From positions 248,001 to 312,000 of the forward strand of contig NW_001799177.1 of the NCBI RefSeq assembly GCF_000165425.1: 64,000 nucleotides of DNA, written 5' to 3'. The position numbers and the translations under genes are program-made. Below, one piece after another: positions 37,136-47,738 of this stretch. How positions within the stretch are numbered: the stretch's first letter is position 1; each line of letters begins with the position of its first letter. Source of the stretch: Paramecium tetraurelia (lineage: Eukaryota; Ciliophora; Oligohymenophorea; Peniculida; Parameciidae). The notes under the pieces were generated by a model. It had not been told where the DNA came from and did not search any database. It saw only the letters and a program-made list of their open reading frames with translations.

Positions 37136-38557
37136 TCAAGCAGCAGCTGCTTATTATTCCATTTCCAAACGGAGGAACTTTGTCTTATATCCAAACATCA
37201 AGTACAGGTAAAATGGTCCCATTGCCACTAAAATGACCCACAATCCGACATCCAGGAACACCTCCAGAATCAAAATGTAATTCAGAATAAAACCAAATAA
37301 CTTTGAATTATTGATGAACATTATACATTTGACATTTGCATTATCGCTGTGGTTAACACTAACTCAAAGGAAGGGAATAACTTCTCTATGTAGCATTGCA
37401 AAGCCAAGGGAAGGAAGGAATTTAACCCAAATCCAATGATCCCAGATAGCACAACAATCACAGTGTCGTTAACATAATTGATGACTAAAGCTTTTATTAA
37501 GATCCCAGCCACTCCTATCGTCAAAAACCCTTTTATTAAATAATCATAATGAGGCTTTGAGTTATTTTTTATTTGATAGTCTACATATATACTAGCCAGA
37601 GTTCCACCCACTGCTCCAGTGGCTGCGTAAACAATACTCACATAACCTATTTGTTCTGTGGTATAATTGAAGGGAGCCAAAAGAATTGCAATCACAACCA
37701 TATAGGCCCAAGATACACCTATGAACATGGAAAATGTTAGCAAATCCATTATTGATTCAATACTTCTGAATGCTCTTTTAAAAGATGGCAGAATCAGCAT
37801 TTTTTCAGATGCCTATCATAATTTAATATTATTACGGCTGATATTGACGGAGGAGTGGCTGGCTTGTTTCTGATCATAGTTATACAAAATATAAAGGCTA
37901 AGGAAGTAAATATGGCAAATAATAAATTCATGAAATCTATTTGGTCGACTATCTCCTCATGATCAGTCACATTTTAGAATGTGATAGATGCATAGACAAT
38001 CGAAAAATTTAATCCAACCAAATTGAAAAAACTACCTAAACTTGTAGATACAGTTCTTTCATGCATGGGGAACCATCTGTCGGAGATATCTATTGGACTT
38101 ATCAAATAAATATACATGCTGGTGCTGCTAAAATAAAAATCTAACCCATCCCGATTAAAATAAACCCTACTAAAGCAAAAGAATAGGTCTATTGAGCTAT
38201 GTAGATAAACCATTAGCCTAAATGAGTTTTCAGTAGTTAATACCTAAGGTTGTCACTAAGGCAGCAAGAAATAAGGACAAGTCTAGTCTCTTTTCCAATG
38301 GACGTATTGTAAACGGACAAAATACTACATATGTAATGTAGTAGCAATTGCTAAACCACACGATGTCCTAGTCAGTTACACCATAATATTCAGCTGCAAG
38401 AGAAAGAATAGGGGAATATTAGACAAATCCGAGTGCATTTGAGAAGCTATTTCACATGGAAAATGTACGTAAATGTGCAAAATGCGAATAAGACTAACCA
38501 ACGCCAACGATAAGCTTTATACTCTTATGTTTTCAAGGCTTCCTCTGGACCCACCAT
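37136..38557 (-). CDS. SLC49/FLVCR-like major facilitator transporter, copy 2
   Basis: A tandem paralogue of the downstream gene, 73 bases away on the same strand. Start MVGPEEALKTQEYKAYRWRW. Matching blocks are SNALGFVQYSPILSLAAEYY, ISDRWFPMHERTVSTSLG, AYMVVIAILLAPFNYTTEQIG and GGTLASIYVDYQ. Introns of 22 (near 38468), 26 (near 38240), 26 (near 38111) and 26 bases (near 37307) are visible; the first and last are shared in position with copy 1. The N-terminal exons differ, so substrate or targeting may differ. The product is about 440 residues and looks intact. Confidence 0.82.
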
Positions 38558-38596
38558 AAATAAAAATGATGATTTAATAATATGTAATATTTGTAC

Positions 38597-39770
38597 TCAT
38601 TTTAATTTGTATGTCTGTAATAAATAGCCTCCAAATGCATTCATTTCAACTTTTGGATGAGTTCGATTTTCCAAAACTTAATGGTATCTCATGAAACTAT
38701 CCAAAACATCGATTTTGCCGCAGAGACCCGAAGATAGCAGTTATTCAGCTACCTCATGCAATTTCTCCAAATATGTACTGAATACAACAATTATTCCTCC
38801 CACTGCTACTAATTTCAGGTATTTTTCAAAAATCTCTGTGAATTTGAACTCTCCAGCTATCAAAAGACTATTCTATTTATGAATCATACTGAGTATATTT
38901 GTTTTCGTTTTTCTCAATATCCTCCAGATTTTTAATTAGTTTTATACTCTTAAGAATTTCTTCACTGAAATTCATCTATTAAATTGGCCAATAATCCCTA
39001 AGGTTTGATTTTGTGTGATTCCAAAAAACAGTTGAAATCGATCCTTCACCATCTAATCTCTCTGCAACAGCTGAAACTGCAATACCCTAAATAACATGAA
39101 ATTAAAATACATTAGCATTATCGAACATAAGGATATTTGAATTCTAAGTAATACTTGATAATTACATAAAGAATGCCAAACTGTCCACTCTCATAAAACT
39201 ATTTTATTTAATTTAAGTTTTTACTTAAGTTTTTGAGGAGTTTCTAAGAATTGAGTCTTATGAACATTCTCAATTGTAGTTTTTAAAACCATAAAACAGC
39301 AAATGTACTTTTCCTTCTTTCTCTTTAAATATTTGGCTTTAGAAAATTCAGTTTTTTATTCGAAAGTCTTACTATTTTGAATGACTTCATCGACGATCTC
39401 TTCGCCTTCTTTCTATTTTTTTAATGAAAGTATCTCTTCTTAAGTTAACTTTTATGAATCATTAAAATCAAAAAGATCTTTATTTGTTTTTGTGATTTCA
39501 ATATTTGCATCATCAATTTAATTGTCTAAATCAGTGTTATCATAAAATTAATCTGAAGATATTTCTACGACTGCGTTAGTCTTATCTACTTTCCAAAAGG
39601 TATTATATTATTTATGAAGAAGTACACCAATATCAAATTTATGTTTTCTCCAACCTACCATTCTAATATTTTAAATCAACTAATTACTTTTTCTCATTGA
39701 CTTTAACAATTTTGGATTCATTTCTGTTATCTTCTAAGCAGACCCAAGTATCCTCCTCTATGATTTCCAT
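38597..39770 (-). CDS. TRM6: tRNA (adenine58-N1) methyltransferase non-catalytic subunit TRM6
   Basis: Start MEIIEEDTWVCLEDNRN at 39770. With introns of 25, 26 and 22 bases the coding length is exactly 367 codons. The family core is clear: SQKLTQEEILSLKKQ, then EEIVDEVIQNSKTFEQKTEF, SKAKYLKRKKEKYI and MRVDSLAFFMQL, followed by AVSAVAERLDGEGSIS. This is the TRM6/GCD10 pattern. The protein pairs with catalytic TRM61 in the nucleus to make m1A58 in tRNA. The partner gene is not in this window. At 366 residues it is shorter than yeast TRM6 but lacks no visible core block. The C-terminus ends AFGGYLLQTYKLK. Confidence 0.88.
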
Positions 39771-39872
39771 AATTATAAATTTAATATAAATATTTGTTAA
39801 ATTCTTTTTCAATCATACTTTATTATTATTATCTACATAATCAAATAATTTAGAAATTAATTAAGAAGACAT

Positions 39873-40516
39873 TCAAATCATTTTTTTGCTTTTCATAACT
39901 TTCTTATATCTGTAAGTTCCAAATACGGTTATTAAGACTGTTACTAAGAGCAGAACAATTGATGAGATTACGATTCTGTATCCCAATTACTGTAATTGTT
40001 GGAGTCTTTAATCTTACCTTTCTGATAAACTTGAGAACATCCCCTATTATCATATAAAAAATGAACTACCTTTATGATATCATAAGAGATTTTCATCTGA
40101 GCCATAAGATTTTCAACAGGTTGTAATTGCGTCATTGGTAATTAGGTATCTATTTTTTAAGATTATTCTTCATTATCTTAAGAGTATTTTAATGAATATA
40201 AAATAGTTGACGTGCTTAAATTTTATATGCATATTTGAATATTGTGGTTATATTTCACTTTAAATTTAAATTGTTGTATCAATTCATTTTGACTCTAATG
40301 TAAATAGCCTTCTTTTTTGAATCTCATCGGATTCTTTGAATAGAGTCAAAATTATACATAAATCTTAATACTAAAGTCTTTTATTGTGCTACTAATTTCC
40401 CCTATAACTGTAAGGCCTTCAGTAAGACTATCACCAAAACAAGTAATCTCCCTTTTCCCTAATGATTAATTGAATTCAATTGCATTGATTTACAAAATGA
40501 GTAATAAAAATAACAT
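39873..40516 (-). CDS. p24 (emp24/gp25L/TMED) family cargo receptor, 197 aa
   Basis: Start MLFLLLILQINAIEF gives a signal peptide. Introns of 24 and 26 bases make exactly 198 codons. A GOLD-like beta domain comes first, then a helical stretch (KISYDIIKGMFSSLSERQDQ), one transmembrane helix (VISSIVLLLVTVLITVFG) and a short tail YRYKKVMKSKKMI. The final KKMI is a KKxx signal for COPI retrieval to the endoplasmic reticulum. Size, order and tail are those of p24 proteins, which cycle between endoplasmic reticulum and Golgi and help sort cargo. Confidence 0.85.
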
Positions 40517-40629
40517 TTTTATTTAATTATAAATTTATTTATTCTATAGTGAAATATACTTTATTTATTTAATAGAGGGAAGCTTTTGGAAAACACTAAA
40601 TAAAATTAAATGGTTCAATGTAAAATACC

Positions 40630-41977
40630 TCATTCTTCAATATGAAATTCCATTAAATCATCTAGTCTTAACTTTTTTATGTTATATTCTCTAAGATCTG
40701 GAAAATTAGAGGCTTACACCAAGTATTCTATTAGATATTTTAATTCTTGATCATTTTAATCATTATGCCATTCCAGAATAGGGATTCCGTTTTCAATCTG
40801 AAACCCAAAAGAGTGAGCCAAGTTGTCTACAATGAGCATGTCTTTAAGTTCTTTGTTGCTTATTAGTCTAAGATCCTTAATAAAGAAGCCATTTTTGGTT
40901 TCCATACAATTGTTTCGTGTCATAATTCCCGATATGTATTGTTTGGTTGGATCCAAATAATTAATAATGGCTTGAGCATATGCTTGAGATGAAGCAGTGT
41001 AAATATAAATTGTATAATATTGAGACAGTTATTAAAGAAACAGCGAAGTATATGGCCGAATATTGATCCCAATCTAAATTATTCAATTAAGTTACTTTGG
41101 CTTCTTCTCCGAAATCTCCAACAGCAGTCACGTAGACTTATGGATTTTCTCTTTGCGCGCATGAATGAATCAAGGTTTCATCTAAATCTAGAATCAGAGC
41201 CCGATCCTTCTTAGGATAAGCCTCTGAAAGTTACACCTTCTTTGATTGTATAAATTTATCGGAGGGGCCTTTCAAACACTTTCTTGCATAAATTAAACCT
41301 CGTTGGGTTAGAATCAGATGTTTTTTGAATGCTTATTCGTTGATATTTGGACCAAAGATGAGGTGTCTGAAGGGATGGTTGCTCAATTTATCTTTTCCAT
41401 TGTTTTGTGAATTCTTCTTACTTTACTCATTATCAGAATTAGCATTTAAATTCTGCATCGAGACAGCTTGTCTAAATCATAGCTAATCTAAATACTTCGT
41501 TTTATTTAGCTTTGGGTTTTATGGTTGTTGAGTTAGTTTTTATTGGATTCTTTAAGCTTATTCCTCGATGTTATAATTCCCCTCTTGCTATTGCACTTAA
41601 ACAGGCTATTGCTTTTTTTCGTTATCACTAAACTCCGGTTCGATCTCAACATCCCCATCAATTTTCTTGGTATTTACTAAATTGCTGAACCTCGACATCT
41701 TAGCAGCTAGTATAAATACAATAAAGCTACCTTGTGGTTGCTTACTTCTTTGTTTTTGGTTTTTGGGTGTTCCAGAGTCTGAATCATCTGTTTAATACCC
41801 AGTTTGTTAAATTGGTGATTTCACTTTTGTTTTTACATTTGTTTTAGGCGTATTATCTTAGGAGTTTGTACTTTCCCCTTCCTCTTCGCTGTAAAATTAT
41901 AGTTTCTAGTCCTAATTAATCACTTATTTAATATGGCCAACTTAAGACTTAGCTTTAAAACTATACAATTTATCCAT
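40630..41977 (-). CDS. NLI-interacting-factor/SCP-type HAD phosphatase, 425 aa
   Basis: Start MDKLYSFKAKSQVGHI at 41977. Introns of 24, 24 and 22 bases give exactly 426 codons. The N-terminal 215 residues are disordered, Lys/Gln/Ser-rich. The catalytic domain has ALILDLDETLIHSC with the DxDxT nucleophile motif, IRPYTSLFL, YTASSQAYAQAIINYLDP, then DLRLISNKELKDMLIVDN and NGIPILEW. These are hallmarks of CTD small phosphatases and related FCP1-like enzymes, which dephosphorylate Ser/Thr in the RNA polymerase II tail or other targets. The 24-base intron near 41500 hides an in-frame TGA. Confidence 0.9.
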
Positions 41978-42180
41978 TTTATAATTTTATATTTATTTTA
42001 GAAGGAAAGAAATAAAATAAATCAAACTTAAGTTTTAATTTAGAACATCGATTATATTATTACTAATTAATTTTTATTCTGAGTATGGTTAAATATACCT
42101 AATAATTTAAAAATAACAGTAACAAATTAATTATTCGAAAATAGTTGATGAATATAAATTAATATAATATATAATAAAGT

Positions 42181-44537
42181 TCATTTTTTTATTATTTTAC
42201 TGCTCTTCTTTTATGAAAGATTGTAAATATTCTTCTATGAAGTCGTCTACTATGCTTATACAGTTGGACGTTGCTGTCTTGAGGCAGCAGATGGAGGGAC
42301 CTTTAGCTGTGTTTAACTACCGACCATTGTGCCTCTCATGCTTTACGGTTTGCTCTGCACCGATATTGCCTGTTAAGAGTCATTAGATTCTGTTAAATGT
42401 GGGTTGTAATTTGGCTCCTATTCATCATCATCAATCCTCTCAAGAGGCTGAATTGGAGATCTCTAATTATATTAAGGCTATCTTTCTTGTTCAAATTAGG
42501 GGAAAATATTCTTAGGCTCTATCTCTGGAGACTTCGGAACTACCAAAGGTTGTTGTGGTCTTTAAGATCCTACTCCAAATGAATCTTGTCGAATGGATTA
42601 TCTATTTTATAGATTCTGTAGAGTTTGCTCGACTTATTGTCCAGTTAATTATTAAGTAATCACTTTGTCTTGAGATAATGCCAAAGACTGTCTTTATTAC
42701 AAGGCATAAGGAGACCTTTGGTGATCATGTATGCTCTCATTTATTTAATTCGATGGGTAGTTGTAAGTGGATGATCTTGCTTAGGATTACTATTCGATAT
42801 TTTATAATTGCTTTGATTAAACTTGATTTGAATACTAGTAGGATTACTATTAAAATTAAGAATAGGTTTGCTATTGTATTTACTATTATTGTTAAGGAAA
42901 CTTCTTTTAATCCGTGTTAATTGATTGAAATAATGACTATTGTTAAAATTAGTTATTATCAAACTAATTCGTTATAGGCTTTTATTATAGATTTTTTAAA
43001 TTGGAATTTGTTAATTCGACTTACTCAACTAAACTTTGTTTTGGTTATTCATCAATTTCTTAATGATTATAAGCATATTCATCATCATTATGTATGAGTT
43101 ATTCATGTTCATTAAAATTATGCTATTAATATTATTAGGGGTTTGTTAATTTTTTAAAGAAAGATTGTCTATTGGAAGGAGGATCCTAAATTATAATTTA
43201 ATCACTCTAAATATTCATTTATTTGTTTTGCAAAGGAAGAATTTCCTATAATGTAATTGGTTATAAATTCTAGTATTATTGTAAGCTTTTGGTTGGATCC
43301 CAATTAGGAAGAGGAACTTTCAATTTTTTTGTGGGGGACTTTTAGAATCTGATTTAAGCATCCTAACTTCTTTTTAAAGCTACTTTAGCTCTTTAATCTA
43401 GATCCTCAACTTAATGGTACAAATTATTCGGGTCTTAATTTTACAATGCATATTATTGTTATTCAACAACCCTTTACTTTTGAATCCCATATCCACCACT
43501 CTGTTCTTTGAAATCAATTGAATAGTTGGGTATGAATTCAGCAATAGTAGAAAACTAATATACATATATTTTATAATGTTACTCTAAAATAATCTTCCAG
43601 CTGAAATCTGTATCTATGCAATAATTCATGAGCTTATTTCGGATTTGGTCTATTATCAGGTGCCATAACAAGTAAGGATTCAACAATTTCATATAAATCA
43701 GAGCTGTATTAAGATTTGAGAAAATATAAATGATCATCTAATTTTTCTATATTGAAAGTATAGCTTGGGATATCATAGATGTCCTAAACGAAACTCAAAG
43801 TTGCCATTTATAACGCTGTTAATCCAATGCAAAATACATCTGATTTGTTTTAGTCAACATTTGGTCTCAAGACTTTTTGTTTAAGTGATGATAATTATTC
43901 AGGACTTAAGTTATACTACCCCTGTTATTTGGCAATGCATCTTCTATATGAGTTCATGTCTGTCATTTCTTGGATGTCAGTTAGTTTAAAAACTGGAAAT
44001 GGATGATTCTAACGAAACTAACTTCTTTTTGCGAATGATGTCACGCTTACTGTCAAGGGTCTTATGTCCCCATGTTGTTTCTACTGATCATTTAATCTTT
44101 ATAGTGCCATTAACTAATTTTAGAATTCAGTTTATTACTGTACAATGTAACATCGCAACTATTTCAATTTCTTCAAAATATTATTTAGTTTCACTTAATT
44201 CATTTATGACTCGTTCCAAATATTCATCAAAATATTCATAGACACTGTGAGCCTAAGTTAATTGAGTGCAGAGTTCTTTTTCTGTAACATGTTATAAATC
44301 AATCATTTAAATTAAGAAAGGTGTACTTTACTTCTATAATTAATGTATTATAATAAATTACGTTCCCCATTTGTTTCTCTTAGATTAATTTGAATTAATT
44401 CCATTATTCTTCATCTTAAAAAATATGATCTTTAACAGCTACAGCATGTTGATCTTAAGTCTTGAATATTCTAATTTCTCCATATCGGATATCTGTAGAT
44501 TGCTTCCAAAATTACAGCTGACTGATCTTAGGAACAT
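42181..44537 (-). CDS. Kinase-like protein, probably a pseudokinase, with long Gln-rich tail
   Basis: Start MNVPKISQLQFWKQSTDIRY. The N-lobe has AVAVKDHIF (candidate VAIK lysine) but no clear glycine loop. The catalytic loop reads HGDIRPLTVSV, where the expected Asn is Thr, and the DFG position reads TDIQ. Downstream, LSPEQL, DVFCIGLTALQMAT and a final DNRPNPKQAHELL fit the C-lobe of a kinase. Loss of the metal-binding residues suggests no normal phosphotransfer. After about 43500 a tail of roughly 400 residues is extremely rich in Gln and Asn, then Pro-rich near its end. Introns of 25 and 28 bases are clear; the first intron (about 45-50 bases near 44300) is not settled. Confidence 0.75.
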
Positions 44538-45518
44538 TCATTTTCGATTGTTGTAAATTTTATGAATTTGCTTAACCCATTCTGTTAAATATTTTATTTT
44601 AATAAATTTTTATTTTAAATAATCGAATTCTAGTATTATAATGAGAAGAGGTAGGTCTATTCAGATCAACAGATTTAGAACTTCCATTTCACTTAATTCT
44701 TCAAAATATACCCAAAAACGAGAATTTTTAGGCTTGATATATTTTTCGACTATTTGTAAATTTATTATTAATTATATATAATTATGTATATTATAATCAT
44801 TCTAATTTTACATTTCTTTAAAATTGTTGATGTAATACATAACTTAATAAAATATGGTATTAGTAGAAATCATCGCATAATCGATGCAGTATTTAAGTTC
44901 AAGATAGAAAAAAAAATTTGAAAATATTCATTCATTTATTTGTTAAGTAATATTCCTTATGATTTTCCTTTGAATTGGGTAAAACTATTTACAAATAAAA
45001 TTTAATTGCATTATAAATTTACTAACATAATTTCATTAATAATATTAATTATAATAAATATTAAATATTACTTATTTATTAGTTTAATATGCAATATTCA
45101 AAATAGAATTCATAATGCTAAGTTAGATGATATAATCTTACTTCTTGCTATGAAACTTGAATATCCTATTGTATATCTGATCTTAATGGCTAATGCATAG
45201 CAATAAGGATTGTATAATTTTTTTTGTTCTCAATTGTCATTTATTGAAAACGAATAATTTAAAAAATAAAAATCATTTTATTAAAAATATTTTTGTATTT
45301 ACACATTCCTTTTCTGAAAATCACAAGAATATAGAAAAAATTCTAAAATCATCCGTCATATTACGATAATAACCCTGGTATATAAAGATTTAGTAGCAAC
45401 TAAAAATTTAATTAATTTTATTTTAAATATCAAATTGATATAATATGTCAGTATCATAAGAACAAAGAATTTCTTCTACCTCCTCCCTTAAAGAAGATAT
45501 TATTCCTCTAAAGAGATA
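44538..45518. other. Intergenic with weak coding traces
   Basis: Almost 1 kb. Near 44640-44760 both strands give short protein-like pieces (plus MRRGRSIQINRFRTS; minus KNSRFWVYFEELSEMEVL), but neither extends to a usable gene. From 45445 an ATG opens a frame that overlaps the next gene in the wrong phase. The rest is A/T runs. Confidence 0.45.
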
Positions 45519-46194
45519 ATGCAACATCCAAAATTTACTAAGAAGAAAAGATTTTAAATAAGTGGTGAGGATTTTATAAAATTAGAATAAGTCAAGGTTA
45601 GGTTATAATACTATTCTAGAACGAATTATAAAAAGCTCAAGTATGAGGATTAGATCTATCATGTCGGATAAAACTTATGCATCAAAGGTGACAACCGATC
45701 AGAATATGTGGCTAAACTTATTAAAATAGTTAAACTCTATGACGATGAGGATAATTGCATACCTTTAATCAAAGTATAATGGTTTTACAGGAAAAATGAA
45801 CTTTATGGTTTACCCAAAGATTAAATGGATTGTATTTCAGAAAATGAAGTATTCAAAACTAATGAATTTGACTACATTGAAATAGAGAGCATAGTGGGAT
45901 TAGCCATTATTCTCAGTTACGAAGAGTACGATTAAATTGAAGAGTTGAATGATAACATATACTTCACTAGAGCATCATTTATTGACAGAAAATTACATCC
46001 ATCCATTGAATAATGGAAATAAGTTTGTATATGTCATAAGCCCGCCAATCCAGATTTAAAGTATCAATATAAACTAATTTAGGTATGTATTTTGTGATGT
46101 TTGTTAAAAATGGTGTCATTTAAAATGTGTGGGACTCACACAAGACTAGGCTGACAAACTTAATAAATATGTCTGTCCTGAATGTAAAAACTGA
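45519..46194 (+). CDS. BAH-PHD chromatin reader, 217 aa
   Basis: Exons 45519-46060 and 46083-46194, around a 22-base intron, give exactly 218 codons. Residues 25-150 form a BAH domain (VRLQYYSRTNYKKLKYEDQI, NLCIKGDN, EYVAKLIKIVKLYDD, VQWFYRKNEL). It is followed directly by a PHD finger: CICHKPANPDLKYVFCDVC, QKWCHLKCVGL, YVCPEC, in C4HC3 order. The arrangement and size match the plant EBS/SHL readers of methylated histone H3. ATG at 45519 is the first in this frame; an upstream ATG at 45445 is in another frame. It probably recognises H3 methyl marks. Confidence 0.88.
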
Positions 46195-47304
46195 TATATA
46201 GTATAATTTATTTGATAAAAACATTATCAACTGACTAGCCTTAAAAATGCTATTTTAAACTGTTATTTATTATCTCATAAACTTTTCAAAGATTAATATA
46301 GCTTTATTCTGATTCTTAGATTATTCTTATCTGAAGCACGTTTTCTATTCATAATTTTCATGTCCAATACTACATAACTATTTACTTAGCTCTGACTCTA
46401 GAATAATTAAAATAATACTCTTAATATCGTTACAATTTTAATTCTTAGCCTTATTAGTTAATAGAACTTTAAAAAGCAATCCTAAGAAACTAAAATTCTA
46501 AATGCCATAAGACAGAATTTATTTGCCTTTTTAATAGGAGAAAAATCAGTCAGTCATAATTACATAATTTCTAATTTTCAAATCAATTCAGATACCCACA
46601 TCTATAGACAGAATTTGAGATGATTAAATAATAACTCTGCTTTTGGAAATTATTTTAAACTCTCTTGCACAATATACTATTTAAATTGATATGATTTTTA
46701 TAATTAATTATTATGATTTGACATTTTATCATAATCGTACGCATATAATTTTATATCGTTTATTAATAGAAAAAGGGAAAAAAACCTTACATATATAAAC
46801 TTTGTGAAATTATCTCTAAAAGGGTATAGACTCTAATTTAAAAGATTAGAAAAACTAACTTCGAATTTTTCTATCTTTTATAAAAATTATAGTATAACTA
46901 GAAATAGTTTAATAAAATTTATATATAATAACATTATGTATAATCGAAAAATGTTATGTTCAAGAATTTGAAGCCACAAAGAGAAGATTAGTTTATCTAC
47001 TTACAATTGTCAATATTATCATCCTAAATGACTCTATCTATTATATAAATATTCAAAATTGTTAAAGTTCTTTTTTTAGCCAGCAAAAATAATATATAAA
47101 AAATATAATTTATAGGTATTCTTGGATAATTACAATGTTGTATAATTGTCTCTATAGTTTAATATATAATCCAACAATCTTAAAACAGTGTTACTTTCTT
47201 TCTATTATAGCTAAAAGTGCAAAGAAATGTATTTTCAAAATGTTAATTGTTTAAAATAATTTTGATATAAACGAACTCTTGATGGAGTTTTAAATCTCTA
47301 ATTA
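46195..47304. other. Intergenic, AT-rich
   Basis: About 1.1 kb. I looked at both strands and see only low-complexity frames, no RNA fold and no repeats longer than expected in such A/T-rich DNA. Confidence 0.55.
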
Positions 47305-47640
47305 ATGTTTCTGAATCCAGACTGTAATTAATGTGAAAAGTATAGATTAAAAACAGGATCAAATGAGATTGTATATTTTTTAAATCTAAAACCTAATATT
47401 TCTGGAGAGAAGTTAGCTTATATAGGTTTTAGTTTTAGATTTGATTTATTTAACTTTAGTATAGAGTAGTTTTAGAAATATTTAAAAAATCAGATAAACT
47501 AATGCTCAATTAGTAAAGCAAATTAAATTTCAGTTTATTAAATATAAAATTGTTATCGTTAATTTCAGACTAGACACGACTAAGTTGGGTAAAGTTCCCA
47601 ACGAAGGTTTAAGAAATTATCTGTAAATCGAAAGAGTTGA
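47305..47640 (+). CDS. Possible small gene or gene fragment, 111 aa
   Basis: An ATG-to-TGA frame of 112 codons. The first half is protein-like: MFLNPDCNQCEKYRLKTGSN, then IVYFLNLKPNISGEKLAYIG, with a CxxC pair and Gly/Pro placement unlike the noise around it. The end is Ser/Arg/Gln-rich (QSSQRRFKKLSVNRKS). Frames of this length arise by chance here with fair probability, so evidence is composition only. It may be the remnant of a larger gene. Confidence 0.3.
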
Positions 47641-47738
47641 ATTTATGAAATAATAACAATATTTCACTTCATTATAATAATTATTTCATTATGAAAATTG
47701 GATCATTGTATTTATGAATGTATATTATTATAATTAAC

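Noticed and set aside
41488..41515. In-frame TGA in the phosphatase gene
   Set aside because: Explained by a 24-base intron that restores NKTKQAVSMQN.
42397..42920. Plus-strand frames opposite the Gln-rich tail
   Set aside because: Antisense of CAA/TAA/TAG glutamine codons gives spurious Leu/Ile-rich frames.
45006..45200. A hydrophobic open frame on the plus strand
   Set aside because: Ile/Leu/Asn/Tyr strings from A/T runs with no start context and no coding character; typical noise.
45445..45960. A long plus-strand frame from ATG 45445
   Set aside because: It runs in another phase through the BAH domain, which is conserved in the frame starting at 45519.
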